A stretch of DNA of 64,000 nt, from the NCBI GenBank assembly GCA_040753795.1, contig JBFMDX010000017.1:31497-95496 (forward strand). Reading direction: 5' to 3'. This DNA is from Thermodesulfobacteriota bacterium (lineage in GTDB: Bacteria; Desulfobacterota; Desulfobacteria; Desulfobacterales; Desulfosudaceae). Shown piece after piece: positions 53,722 through 63,669 of the stretch. How positions within the stretch are numbered: the first letter of the stretch is position 1; every line of letters begins with the position of its first letter. The notes beneath the pieces are model-generated. The model was not told where the DNA came from and did not search any database. It worked only from the letters and a program-made list of their open reading frames with translations. A program made the position numbers and the translations under genes.

Positions 53722-54356
53722 AAATCAATCAGGCCTTGCTGGATGAAGTGACCCGGATCAAGGTCAACATCCTGCAAAAACGTGACCGGAATCTGAAATC
53801 GATCATGGTCACCAGTGCCAACCGGAAAGAGGGCACCTCGACCGTGGCGGCCAATCTGGCGCTGTCCATCGGGCTCGGGGAAAAAGACAGGGTTCTGCTG
53901 GTGGACACCAATGTCCGCCAACCGATTCTTCATGCCTGGTTCGGCCTGGAACAGCAGCACGGTTTCATCGACCTGGCGATCGGCAGAAAACGTGTCCCCG
54001 AAGTCATCAAGGACACCACTTTCCCTAACATCAGAATCATCACCGCGGGTTTTTTCCCGCCCGGCGAGAACAAACTGGATATCCTGTCCGGCATTACTCC
54101 GGAGACCAAACAGGCCATCGAAGACGGCTTTGACTGGGTGGTATATGATTCCTCTCCGGTGAATATTTACCCGGACACCCTCATGCTCTCGCCGCTGGCG
54201 GACGGTGTCGTCCTGGTCATTCTGGCGGAAAGCACCAGGCGGGCGGCGGTAAAAAAAGTCAAGGACAGTCTTAAATCCATCAACGCAAATATTTTAGGCG
54301 GGGTGCTCAATGGACGGAGATATGTGGTCCCAAAATTCATCTACAAACGAATGTAA
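53718..54356 (+). CDS. CpsD/CapB-like P-loop protein with a Lys-less P-loop
   Basis: 212 residues with the BY-kinase fold. The P-loop region reads SANRKEGTSTVAANLA, so T40 stands where the ATP-binding Lys is expected (usual form EGKST). Walker A' is LVDTNVRQP (61-69) and Walker B is WVVYDSSPV. The C-terminus lacks the multi-tyrosine tail. It could be an inactive partner of the Wzz protein encoded next (47-nt overlap), or a BY-kinase subgroup that tolerates this change. Adjacent to a co-polymerase, as are all CpsD-like proteins. Confidence 0.83.
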   Translation: MKINQALLDEVTRIKVNILQKRDRNLKSIMVTSANRKEGTSTVAANLALSIGLGEKDRVLLVDTNVRQPILHAWFGLEQQHGFIDLAIGRKRVPEVIKDTTFPNIRIITAGFFPPGENKLDILSGITPETKQAIEDGFDWVVYDSSPVNIYPDTLMLSPLADGVVLVILAESTRRAAVKKVKDSLKSINANILGGVLNGRRYVVPKFIYKRM

Positions 54357-55815
54357 TTTCAGCCAGTTGTCTCCCGTAAAGCAGGCCCAGGAAGAGTTCA
54401 AGTACTATTTCTACTATGTGCTCTTCAAAAGAAAATGGCTGATCATTATCACTTCAATCATCGGCATCATCGGCACGACCATCGGCCTTTATTACTGCAC
54501 GCCGCTGTATAAGGCCAGCTCCAAAATCGTGGTGCGGTCGAACGTGAGCCAGGAACTGATTCTTTTCCGTGATCTGTATACCCAGCCGGCCAGCGTCACC
54601 AACACGATCCCGGCCAATAATTTCATCGAAATCGCCACCAGCCATAACGTCGCCCGCAATATTGTCAAACAGTTCCAGCTGGATGAAAAGCTGCGGCGCA
54701 AGAGAGAAGAGCCGGAGGATTTCCGGGAATACACCATGTATGTTCTCAGGGGGACCAAAGATTTCGGCGAGCAATGCGTAAAGGTTCCTTATAAATGGAT
54801 CAAGTATCTTTTCACCGGGGAATACGAACCGGAGGCGGAAAAAGACTACGTGTCCATGGCCGTCAATAATTTCATCGAAGACATGACCGAAATCGATCTG
54901 GTGCCCGAATCCGACACCATCATCCTCACTATCTGGGATGAGTCGCCGCAGGAGGCCGAAGCCATTGTTAAAGCCCTGACCAACCAGATCATCGAGCAGA
55001 GCGTGTCCATGGAACAGAACGCCGCCGGATATGGATTCAACTTTACACGGGAAGAACTGGATAAGGTAAAAATCCAGCTGGCCCAGGCGGAAGACGAGGT
55101 CCAGGCGTTCAAGGAGAAATGGCATATCAGCGATATCGAAACCCAGAAAGGTATCAAGTTAAGCGAGCTGGATACGGTCGAAAAAAAGCTGATCACCATC
55201 ACCGCCGAGCTGGCGTCACAGGAGTCCAAGCTTGAATCCGGAAAAAGAGAATTGAATGAACAGAAGCAGTCGCTGACCTCCATTCAGGCCTATCAGGATC
55301 TGCAAAAAAGCATCATTCTGCTCAAGGTCGATATCGACGCGCTTCGGGCTGAAAAAGCGCACTACCTGACCGTCGGAGCAACCGTCAAGGAAGAAATCAG
55401 AGACCTGGAGAGAAAGGGGCTGGAACTCAGGCGACTGGAGCGGGAAGCCCAGCTCAAGGAAGATCTGTTCAATCAACTGGGAAAAAAGCACGATGAACTG
55501 AAGGTGCAAAGCGTTTCCAATCTGGGCGGGCTTGACCTGCGGGTGATCGATACCCCGAAACTCGGTAAAAACATAGAGGCGGATTACCCCATGTGGGATT
55601 ACGGACTGGGCGCGGGAATCCCCGGCAGTATTCTGCTGGCAATCCTTCTGGCCTTTTTCCTGGAACTGCTCAACGAATCGTTCTGGATCGGCGACCAGGT
55701 AGAGAATAAACTGGGAATCCGTCTGCTCGGCTCCATCCGGTTGTACGAACCAAAGGAAAAGGCGGCCCGGGGAAACTGGAGTGCCTTCCTGCAAAAACGC
55801 TTCTCCCGGGGTTAG
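54310..55815 (+). CDS. Wzz/GumC-type polysaccharide co-polymerase
   Basis: 501 residues. A cytoplasmic N-terminal segment, a first membrane helix at about 39-58, a large periplasmic part with long coiled-coil (about 235-400), and a second helix at about 430-452. The chain-length regulator partner of the CpsD-like protein. Starts inside the previous gene at ATG 54310. No tyrosine-kinase domain is fused, so it is the split type. Confidence 0.9.
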   Translation: MDGDMWSQNSSTNECNFSQLSPVKQAQEEFKYYFYYVLFKRKWLIIITSIIGIIGTTIGLYYCTPLYKASSKIVVRSNVSQELILFRDLYTQPASVTNTIPANNFIEIATSHNVARNIVKQFQLDEKLRRKREEPEDFREYTMYVLRGTKDFGEQCVKVPYKWIKYLFTGEYEPEAEKDYVSMAVNNFIEDMTEIDLVPESDTIILTIWDESPQEAEAIVKALTNQIIEQSVSMEQNAAGYGFNFTREELDKVKIQLAQAEDEVQAFKEKWHISDIETQKGIKLSELDTVEKKLITITAELASQESKLESGKRELNEQKQSLTSIQAYQDLQKSIILLKVDIDALRAEKAHYLTVGATVKEEIRDLERKGLELRRLEREAQLKEDLFNQLGKKHDELKVQSVSNLGGLDLRVIDTPKLGKNIEADYPMWDYGLGAGIPGSILLAILLAFFLELLNESFWIGDQVENKLGIRLLGSIRLYEPKEKAARGNWSAFLQKRFSRG

Positions 55816-55842
55816 CCGCATTTTCCGCGGATTGAGTCGGCC

Positions 55843-56967
55843 ATGAATATTCTGCAGGTAACCAGGGGCGCCCTGATGGGCGGCGGCGAAAGGCATGTTT
55901 TAACCCTGCTGGAAGGACTTAAGGAAAAAGATGCCGGCGTTCGTCTGGCCGTATTCACGGAAGGTCGTCTGGCGGATGAAGCGCGGCGTCTCGGCATGGC
56001 GGTGCATGTTTTTCCCCGGCGCTTCCGCGGCGATATCCGGCCTCTCAAAGGGCTGATCGACCTGATCCGGGAGCAGCGGATTGACATCATCCACACCCAT
56101 CTGGTCAGCGGCAATCTGTATGGCCGCCTGGCGGGAAAAATAACCGGGGTGAAAGGCATCGTCACCACCCTTCACCATACCCGCAAGGAGGCGCTGGGCA
56201 GTTTTCGACTGCCCTTCATGACGGATCTGTTTTTCCGGGGGGACATCTTGATGGGGAAACTATCCGACCGGATGATCACGCCTTCCGATGATTTGCAGCG
56301 TCTCCTGGTCCGCTTCGGGATCAAACCGTCCAGGATGGTCACCATCCCCAATGCCATCAACCTGGATAAAACCCGGCTGACCGCGCCGGATATCGACGCC
56401 TGTCGACGGGAACTGGGCATACCGACGGAGATGAAGGTGGTCGGAATGGTAGGCCGGCTGGTGGAAGTCAAAAACTTTAACCTGTATATTGAGGCGGCGG
56501 CAAAGGTGCTGGGGCAAAAGATCCCGGCCGTGTTCCTGATCATCGGCGAGGGCCCGCTGCGCGACACGCTGGAACAGCAGACGGTCGCGGCCGGTCTGAA
56601 AGACCGTTTCATCTTCACCGGTTTCCGGAATGACGTCTTCCGCCTGGTGGGCATGATGGACCTGTTTGTGCTCTGTTCCCGATCGGAAACCAATCCCATC
56701 GCCCTGATGGAAGCCATGGCCTCGGGCAAACCCGTCATCGCCACCGACGTGGGCGGCGTCCCGGAAATCGTCGAGCACGGAGTAAATGGATGGCTGTGCC
56801 CGTCCGATGACGTTGATTGTCTGGCGGAAGCCATGACCCGCCTGCTGTCATATCCCGCCCAGGCCCGGGACCTTGGCGCCCGGGCGCAGGCGACTATTTC
56901 GGAACGGTATTCCCTGCCATCGGTCACCGCCCGCCTGCTGGATGTATATAAGGACTTGATGAATTAA
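55843..56967 (+). CDS. GT4 glycosyltransferase (2)
   Basis: 374 residues, GT-B: MNILQVTRGALMGGGERHVLTLL at the start, IIHTHLVSGNLYGRLAG as the acceptor loop, and C-terminal GRLVEVKNFNLYIEAA and CSRSETNPIALMEAMASGKPVIA, with the E-x7-E donor motif. Sugar unknown. Separate from its neighbours by 27 and 80 nt. Confidence 0.9.
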   Translation: MNILQVTRGALMGGGERHVLTLLEGLKEKDAGVRLAVFTEGRLADEARRLGMAVHVFPRRFRGDIRPLKGLIDLIREQRIDIIHTHLVSGNLYGRLAGKITGVKGIVTTLHHTRKEALGSFRLPFMTDLFFRGDILMGKLSDRMITPSDDLQRLLVRFGIKPSRMVTIPNAINLDKTRLTAPDIDACRRELGIPTEMKVVGMVGRLVEVKNFNLYIEAAAKVLGQKIPAVFLIIGEGPLRDTLEQQTVAAGLKDRFIFTGFRNDVFRLVGMMDLFVLCSRSETNPIALMEAMASGKPVIATDVGGVPEIVEHGVNGWLCPSDDVDCLAEAMTRLLSYPAQARDLGARAQATISERYSLPSVTARLLDVYKDLMN

Positions 56968-57047
56968 CCCGGGCTAACGCCCGCGATAACGGGACCGACA
57001 GCCGTTGGCCTGCCGGATTTATATAACATTTGAAATAGCTGGATACC

Positions 57048-58622
57048 GTGGAAACAGCCGCCATTTCAGTGCCGGAAAAAGCACCGACGAAAGCAAGCAA
57101 AAACCTGGGCTCGTTAGCCAGAGGCACCGGTCTGTCTTTCACCGGTGAAGCAGGCCACATCATCCTGACCTATGCTTACGGCATTCTCATTGCCCGGTTT
57201 CTCGGCAGCGGCGACTACGGCAACTTCTTTCTGGGGATGACGATCTTCAATTTGATCTGCCTGTTTGTCTTAAGCGGCGTGGAAGACACCCTCATGCGCT
57301 TCATCGGTCTGCATGCCACCTCCGGTGAGGAGAGCCAGACCCGTACGGTTATCCGGATCAGTTTCCTGATCGCCATCGGCGCCGGCGTTGTCCTTGGATG
57401 CGCCTGTTATCTGCTCAAGGACATCCTGGCGGAACGCATCTTTCATAAACCTGAACTGGCCGTGGTCATGGGTTATATCAGCCTGGCCGTCCCGGTCTTT
57501 GCCCTGATGACCGTTTCCGTCACGGCCATACGCGGGTATAAAATTGTTTTCCCGTATGTGTTTGTGCGAAAAATTTTTCTGCCGGCCATGAGTCTGGCGC
57601 TGGCCGCGGCCGTCATGGTGACCGGCGGGGGGCTGCGGAACCTGTCTCTCTCCTACCTGCTCAGCGTGGTCATCTCGGCCGGTTTCGGATATGCCCTGCT
57701 GATCCGGCATCTTTCCCCGTTCAGCGGCCTCACCGAGCCGTTGGCCGACCGCCGTCGATTCCTGTCCTTTCTGGGGGCGGCTTACGCCACCAACATTCTT
57801 ATTTTCTTCACCACCTGGAGCGATCTGATCATCCTGGGAGTCATGACGTCTTCGGAGCAGCTCGGCGTGTACTTTGCCGCCAAACGAACCGCCATGGCCA
57901 TCGGTATTCTCATGCTTTCCCTGAACGTCATTCTGGGCCCGGTCATTTCCCACCTTTACAGCGGCAACCATTACGAACAGTTGAACCGGGCTTTTAAAAC
58001 CGCCACCCAGTGGATCATCATCCTGGGACTGCCGGTACTGGTCATGACTCTCCTGTTTCCAAAAGAGATTCTGATGCTTTTCGGACCGGGATTCACGGAA
58101 GGACGAGAAGCACTGATCATCCTTACCTGCGGTCAGTTCCTCAACCTGTCGGTCGGTTCCGTTGGTTATATGCTGATGATGACCGGAAACCAGCGCTGGA
58201 TGGTGGCGGATGCCGTCGGCGCCGTCGTCATCAATATTCCGCTGATGATTCTGCTGGTGTCCCGCTATGGTATAAACGGCGCGGCCTGGGCCAGCGCCGT
58301 CACCCTGGCCCTGGCCGGATTCGTGGCCCTGGCGCAGATCTATTTCCTGCTGAAATTACACCCCTTCAGTATCCGTTACGTCAAATTACTGATGCTGGCG
58401 TCCATCACCGCCGGGGTCTGCTGGCTGATAAAAGCGTGCCTGCCGGATGACGCTTCCGTCATGCTGATCGCCGGCCAGATCGGCTTTGTTTTCCTTTTTT
58501 TCTTTTCCCTGGTCCTGGTCTTCGGGCTGACCGGCACCGAGAAGAAAAGGCTGTTTGATTTGCGTAGAAAACCCCTGCCGGCGATGATCAGAGAAATACT
58601 GGAAGGCAAAGAAACGATCTAA
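57048..58622 (+). CDS. wzx: Wzx-type flippase / polysaccharide transporter
   Basis: 524 residues with about 14 hydrophobic segments, MOP superfamily. Moves the lipid-linked repeat unit across the inner membrane. The start is a GTG (57048). The position between the glycosyltransferase and the O-antigen-ligase gene is typical. A Wzx-type role is inferred from family and neighbours. Confidence 0.87.
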   Translation: METAAISVPEKAPTKASKNLGSLARGTGLSFTGEAGHIILTYAYGILIARFLGSGDYGNFFLGMTIFNLICLFVLSGVEDTLMRFIGLHATSGEESQTRTVIRISFLIAIGAGVVLGCACYLLKDILAERIFHKPELAVVMGYISLAVPVFALMTVSVTAIRGYKIVFPYVFVRKIFLPAMSLALAAAVMVTGGGLRNLSLSYLLSVVISAGFGYALLIRHLSPFSGLTEPLADRRRFLSFLGAAYATNILIFFTTWSDLIILGVMTSSEQLGVYFAAKRTAMAIGILMLSLNVILGPVISHLYSGNHYEQLNRAFKTATQWIIILGLPVLVMTLLFPKEILMLFGPGFTEGREALIILTCGQFLNLSVGSVGYMLMMTGNQRWMVADAVGAVVINIPLMILLVSRYGINGAAWASAVTLALAGFVALAQIYFLLKLHPFSIRYVKLLMLASITAGVCWLIKACLPDDASVMLIAGQIGFVFLFFFSLVLVFGLTGTEKKRLFDLRRKPLPAMIREILEGKETI

Positions 58623-58642
58623 TTCCTAAGGAAGTATCCGTT

Positions 58643-59713
58643 ATGCAAAGCACGGACAGACAATTGATCAGAAGAAGGGAAAGAGCCAAAAAACTTGTCC
58701 GGATGGGGAAACTCACCCGGCAGTTCCCTTACGTGGTCATGAGAAATCCCCTGGGCGCCCTGAAGTGGATCGAAACCGTTCTCCTTGACCGGCGGGCCTC
58801 GGCGTACTGTTATAATTATCCTTTTCTCCTGCAGATCGAAGTGACCAATGCCTGCAACCTCAAATGCAAAATGTGCCCGCGGGAACGGGAGCTGGAAAAG
58901 CTGGGGCAGAAAGCCAGCCATATGACCTTTGACACCTTTAAACAGATCATGGACTCCTGGATCGGCCATCTTTATCAGATTTATCTGTTTGGACGGGGCG
59001 AGCCCCTGATGGCCCCGGATCTACCCCGCATGATCCATTACTGCGCGCAAAAAGGCGTGCCGTATATCACCCTGAACACCAATGGCACCCTTCTCCGCGG
59101 TAAAATGGCCCAGGCCCTGGCCGATTCGGAACTGGATGAGATTCGCATCAGTATAGACGGCGCGGACGAAGAGGGGTTCAAGGCGGTTCGGGGAATATCG
59201 CTGCAGCAGTTAAAAGACAATATAACCGACTTCCGCAGGATTTCCGACATCCCTATTCATGTCACGACCACGGTGTCACAATACAACTGGGAAACCGTCC
59301 ACCGCATCCCGGATCTCTGCGCCGAAATCGGGGTGCATACCCTCCGCCTGCTGCCGTCCCTGCCGTATGTGTATGTGGATATGCCGGAAAGCACCCTGAC
59401 ACCGGATCAGAAAAAAGAGTTCAAAACATTGGTCAGGGAATTAAAAGCCAGTTGTGAACAAAAGAAGATCCTCTTCATCTCCGCGTCCCCCCGGGTTCAG
59501 GAGTGCAAACAGCCATTTATCATGGCGTTTATTGACGTCGAGGGGAACCTGACGCCCTGCTGCCTGCTGGAAATCACCCACATGGGCAATGTGTTGAAAG
59601 ACGGTTTTGCGAAGGTGTGGCGGGGAGACCAAATGAACCGGTGGCGGAAACTGCTGCTCAAGCACCAGTTTCCCAAAGCGTGCCTTGAACTTGAATGTAT
59701 CCGGGACTGGTAA
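58643..59713 (+). CDS. Radical SAM/SPASM protein
   Basis: 356 residues. The cluster is C71-x3-C75-x2-C78 (NACNLKCKMC), GRGEPLM is the SAM-binding turn, SIDG follows, and C-terminal LTPCCLLE and CLELEC give auxiliary Cys ligands of a SPASM domain. Unusual for a polysaccharide operon, but such proteins are seen near EPS genes. The substrate could be a sugar or a peptide. Joined to neighbours with gaps of 20 and 19 nt. Confidence 0.87.
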   Translation: MQSTDRQLIRRRERAKKLVRMGKLTRQFPYVVMRNPLGALKWIETVLLDRRASAYCYNYPFLLQIEVTNACNLKCKMCPRERELEKLGQKASHMTFDTFKQIMDSWIGHLYQIYLFGRGEPLMAPDLPRMIHYCAQKGVPYITLNTNGTLLRGKMAQALADSELDEIRISIDGADEEGFKAVRGISLQQLKDNITDFRRISDIPIHVTTTVSQYNWETVHRIPDLCAEIGVHTLRLLPSLPYVYVDMPESTLTPDQKKEFKTLVRELKASCEQKKILFISASPRVQECKQPFIMAFIDVEGNLTPCCLLEITHMGNVLKDGFAKVWRGDQMNRWRKLLLKHQFPKACLELECIRDW

Positions 59714-59732
59714 CCGGGTGGAACAGACGATT

Positions 59733-60551
59733 ATGAGAAAACGGATCAAAGATACGGGATTACGTGTCTGTCTGGGCCTGGGGCGGCTGTTTCCTCCGCG
59801 AGGCACTCCTGTTCTCGGCTATCATTCAGTGGCTGATGATGATTCCAATATCACCATCTCCCCAAAGATGTTCGACGTACAGATGTCCTGGCTGAAGGAT
59901 GCCGGGTACCAGGGGGTGTCTTTCAAACACTTTATCTCTTTTGTCGATAAGGAAGGGAGGCTGCCGGAGAAAACCGCTGTCCTGACCTTTGACGACGGTC
60001 TGAAAGATTTTTACACCTCGGCCTGGCCGGTTCTTCGCCGCTGCGGATTTTCGGCCACGGTCTTTGTCCCCACCCACTACATCGGGGGAAAAGCCAACTG
60101 GTACGCACATTACGGATTGGATCCGGTTCCCATGCTTGACTGGAAGGAAATCCGCGAACTGACCGCATCCGGTATCGATATTCAGAGCCACGGCTGTTCG
60201 CACCGGCCGCTGACCGATCTCGCGCCCGATGAGCTTCACCGGGAAGTCATTGCCTCCAAAAAGGTCCTGGAGGAAGGTCTGGGGCAGCCGATTGATTTTT
60301 TCTGCTGTCCCCAGGGGGCTCAAAACGATGAGGTCGCCGCGGCCATCCGGGACGCCGGATACAAGGCAGGTATCGGCGGCGGTGACGGTCTGTTCAGGTT
60401 GAAGGACGACCGGTATCGCCTCAAACGGCAATTGCTGGATTACATCGCCATAACGGACGAGAAGACCGCCCGGCTCAGCATCAGCGCCTGCGCCCGGGGG
60501 TCCTTTGCCTGGTATGTAAAAGCGAAAAAAAGAGTGAAACATTATGGGTAA
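59733..60551 (+). CDS. Polysaccharide deacetylase (carbohydrate esterase 4 type)
   Basis: About 272 residues. The NodB-type fold begins VLTFDDGLKDF (catalytic base and metal Asp), then SHGCSHRPL (metal His pair) and a later FFCCPQGAQND. Removes N- or O-acetyl groups from the glycan or its precursor. The frame opens at 59685; the ATG at 59733 is the likely start. Overlaps the beta-propeller gene by 8 nt. Confidence 0.88.
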   Translation: MRKRIKDTGLRVCLGLGRLFPPRGTPVLGYHSVADDDSNITISPKMFDVQMSWLKDAGYQGVSFKHFISFVDKEGRLPEKTAVLTFDDGLKDFYTSAWPVLRRCGFSATVFVPTHYIGGKANWYAHYGLDPVPMLDWKEIRELTASGIDIQSHGCSHRPLTDLAPDELHREVIASKKVLEEGLGQPIDFFCCPQGAQNDEVAAAIRDAGYKAGIGGGDGLFRLKDDRYRLKRQLLDYIAITDEKTARLSISACARGSFAWYVKAKKRVKHYG

Positions 60552-62286
60552 AACGTTATGCCGTATATTACTGATCGTTCTGTTCATTCCATTCTGTGCC
60601 ATGGCTTTTTCAAATACGCATCCCCCGGCCAAAGGACCGGTCGAATTGAAAGTCGAAGAATTGCGGACGATCTACCAGCAGAAAAAAGCGGCCGGCTATG
60701 ATATGACCGAGGTGGAAAAGACCATGGCCCAGATCCGGCAGGCGCGGCAGGACGGCGACGGCTCGCGGTTTATCGATCTTTTGAAGAAGGCCGAAATTCA
60801 GCTTGCCGGCATCGGACCGCAGGAGCAGCGGCCGGCACCTGAGACCGCTCCCCCACCGCCGCTTCCCGCCGACAGGAACGTGTCAATGGATGACGGCCCC
60901 TGGCCCATGTACGGCCATGACCGGCGTCACACCTGCCGCAGTCCCTTTCGGGGACTGACCTCTCCGCCGGCAGGCCCGAAATGGCGATTTCCCAGCCCGG
61001 GCGGAATCGGCGGATTTACCTCCTCCGTCTCCATCGGCAGCGACGGGACGATATACGCCGGCACGGCCCAGAATGAAAATTTTCCCATGGACAACACCCG
61101 GGGCCACTCCGGCATGCTGATGGCATTTTCCCCTGACGGCAGGAAAAAATGGCAGCATGACAGCGGCCGGGGAAGTCCCATGATCTGCATGATCGAATCC
61201 GGCCCCTTACTGACTTCCGACGGAATGATCATCTACGGCAAAGACGACGGCCATGTTTACGCCGTGAACCGGAGCGGACAGCTCTTGTGGGACTTTGCCG
61301 CTGAAGACGCCTTTAACGCCCTGCGGCATGACGACAATGAACAGTTCATCCCGTCGCCGGTTCTGGGACCGGACAACGCCCTCTACCTGTTAAGTCATTT
61401 CGGTAATGTTTACAAACCACAGACTATCGACGCCCTGGGCCGGGTGCCGGCCCTGAAGAAAGTCATCGACGCCTACGGGATCAAAGGCGTAAAAGCGCAG
61501 GAATGGGGTAAAATTTATGCCCTGGATGTGCGCACCGGCAAACTCAAGTGGACGTTTGACCCTTCTCACGACTCTCCTTCCGGCCGTCAGGTGTTCTTCG
61601 GTTCGCCGGCCGTGGGAAATGACGGTACCCTGTATGCCGCCGCCTATTGTCCCTCCAACCGCGGTTATCTCTATGCCGTCAATCCCGATGGTACCTTAAA
61701 ATGGCGATATCCGGGAAAAGGCCGAACCAAGATTCAGGCCCTCTGTTCTCCTCCGGCTATCGGTGATGACGGCACGATTTATGTCGGTTCCTTCGGGGAT
61801 AAGGACAAGGCCAGGCTGTATGCCTTCCATCCCGACGGAACCTTAAAATGGAATTACGAAATCACCGAGAACCGAATCACCTCCGGGCCGGGGATCGGGC
61901 CGGACGGTACTCTTTATTTCGGTTCCCACAACCATCCCGCCAGGGTGGGATCAGAACGCCCTCCGCAGGGCCATCTTTACGCCGTCAAGGACGCCGGAGA
62001 AAAGGCGGATTTGCAATGGAAGTTCGCGGTCGACTACGGCATCACCGCTTCTCCGGCCATCGACAACGATGGAAACGTGTTTTTCAGCACCACCTCCATT
62101 CAGCCCGTGCCCCAGGGAGCTCTTGGCGACTATTTCCTCTTCGCCCTGAACAAAAAAGGTGAAAAACTGTGGGAATATCCGTTCAAGGGGTTTGCCTGGG
62201 GGTCCCCGGCCATCGACCGGGATGGAACGGTTTATATCAACGTCAGCAGAGGAGAGGCGAGTGTCTTTGCCTTTGGCCCACAATAA
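60544..62286 (+). CDS. Exported PQQ-type beta-propeller protein
   Basis: 580 residues. A signal peptide (about 1-21, cleavage after AMA), a charged helix, then repeated propeller blades from about 110. Blade motifs YAVNRSGQLLWDF, LYAVNPDGTLKWRYPG and LYAFHPDGTLKWNYE share the YA-x5-G-x2-K/LW pattern of PQQ/BamB-like repeats. It is not BamB itself. A periplasmic scaffold or sugar-binding role in the polysaccharide machinery is inferred from context. Confidence 0.8.
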   Translation: MGKTLCRILLIVLFIPFCAMAFSNTHPPAKGPVELKVEELRTIYQQKKAAGYDMTEVEKTMAQIRQARQDGDGSRFIDLLKKAEIQLAGIGPQEQRPAPETAPPPPLPADRNVSMDDGPWPMYGHDRRHTCRSPFRGLTSPPAGPKWRFPSPGGIGGFTSSVSIGSDGTIYAGTAQNENFPMDNTRGHSGMLMAFSPDGRKKWQHDSGRGSPMICMIESGPLLTSDGMIIYGKDDGHVYAVNRSGQLLWDFAAEDAFNALRHDDNEQFIPSPVLGPDNALYLLSHFGNVYKPQTIDALGRVPALKKVIDAYGIKGVKAQEWGKIYALDVRTGKLKWTFDPSHDSPSGRQVFFGSPAVGNDGTLYAAAYCPSNRGYLYAVNPDGTLKWRYPGKGRTKIQALCSPPAIGDDGTIYVGSFGDKDKARLYAFHPDGTLKWNYEITENRITSGPGIGPDGTLYFGSHNHPARVGSERPPQGHLYAVKDAGEKADLQWKFAVDYGITASPAIDNDGNVFFSTTSIQPVPQGALGDYFLFALNKKGEKLWEYPFKGFAWGSPAIDRDGTVYINVSRGEASVFAFGPQ

Positions 62287-62308
62287 CATAGCAGGAGAAA
62301 TGGACAAA

Positions 62309-63661
62309 ATGGATACGACCCCGTCCAGGCGACCAGCCTTATCCCGACTGACCGTATTGCAGGAGGTCAGCCTATACGCGGTGCTGTTCACCATCCCCCT
62401 CTTCCGCCTGGGAACGGAAATAACCGGTTCCGAAAGCCTGACGCCGGCCAAAATCTTCATCGGGTTGACGTTTGTAATCTGGATCACCCGTATCCTCATC
62501 GAAAAAGACGACACCGCCCTGATCTTCCTGTTCCATGACAAAGCCACCCTGCTGATGCTGGCCTTTCTGGTCATAACGTTCATGTCGCTCATGTTCACCC
62601 GTTATATCGAACCGGACACCATCCAGGAGCTATCCCTGCGAATAAAAACCGCCCTCCTCTATTTTCTTATCGTCGGCATCATTATCCGCCGGCAAGCGCT
62701 GAAGGCGGCCATTATCGCCCTTCTGCTGGGCAGCCTGCTGACGACGGGCGCCGGGCTGTATGAAGCCGCCACCGGCGACGCCTTTTTCAAGGAAAGCTAC
62801 CGGCACCAGTTCCGCTTTACCAAACAGAGCGCCAAAACCTCAGGCCTTCAAAAAACATACGGCGGCGGAGAACGGGTTCAGGGTCTATACAGCGACGCCG
62901 GATTTTATGCCCATGCCCTCATTATCTTTATCGGGTTGGCCATGCCATGGGCACTGTACGGCCGCACCAGAAGCCTCCGGGCCATCATGGCCATTCTGCT
63001 GCTGGCCTATCTGATCAACCTGATCGGAACCGGCGCCAGAACAGGCTGGGCCGCTCTGGGGTGCGCCATGGGCGTCTTTCTCCTGCTCATGAAACACCCG
63101 CATAAATATCTGCTGTGGGCCGTCTCCGTCTTATCGGTTATCGCCGTCTTTCTGGGATCTTCCCTGATGCCGAATCTGCCGACCGTGGAACGGCTCCAGC
63201 TCAAGGGCAGCATCTCCTGGAGCTGGCGGCTCGACACCAACCTTCAGGCTCTGGAAATGGTCCGCGATCATCCCGTCCTCGGCGTCGGCACCGGCAATTA
63301 CATGGTGGAATATTTCAATTACCTGGAAGGATACCCGCGGCTGTCCCGCGCCATGATGGGATGGCTGCACAACTCCTATCTTCAGGTCTGGGTTGAAAAC
63401 GGAACGGTCGGCCTGATCATCCTTCTGGCATTTATGGCGACCGTGATGCTGGGCCTTCTGGACGCCTACTTCAAGCCGTCGCATCCGGACATAAAAATAA
63501 TGGCGCTGGGCCTCACCACCGCCTTTGTCGGATACGCCGTTGAGTTTTCAGGCGTTCCCGTGATCGGCCAGGAAATGGGCTGGCTGGTCTTTGGCTTCAG
63601 TGTCGCCCTGATCTCCATCAACCGGAGAGATCACAAAGAACTGACGGCCGCAAGAGGATAA
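62309..63661 (+). CDS. O-antigen ligase/polymerase-family membrane protein
   Basis: About 450 residues, 11-12 membrane helices with a large outer loop near the C-terminal third (PRLSRAMMGWLHNSYLQVW), typical of WaaL/Wzy proteins, including the loop His used by WaaL-type enzymes. The frame opens at 62159; the ATGs at 62300 and 62309 follow AGGAG, and I take the latter. Polymerase or ligase function cannot be separated by sequence. Confidence 0.85.
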   Translation: MDTTPSRRPALSRLTVLQEVSLYAVLFTIPLFRLGTEITGSESLTPAKIFIGLTFVIWITRILIEKDDTALIFLFHDKATLLMLAFLVITFMSLMFTRYIEPDTIQELSLRIKTALLYFLIVGIIIRRQALKAAIIALLLGSLLTTGAGLYEAATGDAFFKESYRHQFRFTKQSAKTSGLQKTYGGGERVQGLYSDAGFYAHALIIFIGLAMPWALYGRTRSLRAIMAILLLAYLINLIGTGARTGWAALGCAMGVFLLLMKHPHKYLLWAVSVLSVIAVFLGSSLMPNLPTVERLQLKGSISWSWRLDTNLQALEMVRDHPVLGVGTGNYMVEYFNYLEGYPRLSRAMMGWLHNSYLQVWVENGTVGLIILLAFMATVMLGLLDAYFKPSHPDIKIMALGLTTAFVGYAVEFSGVPVIGQEMGWLVFGFSVALISINRRDHKELTAARG

Positions 63662-63669
63662 CAGAAAAA

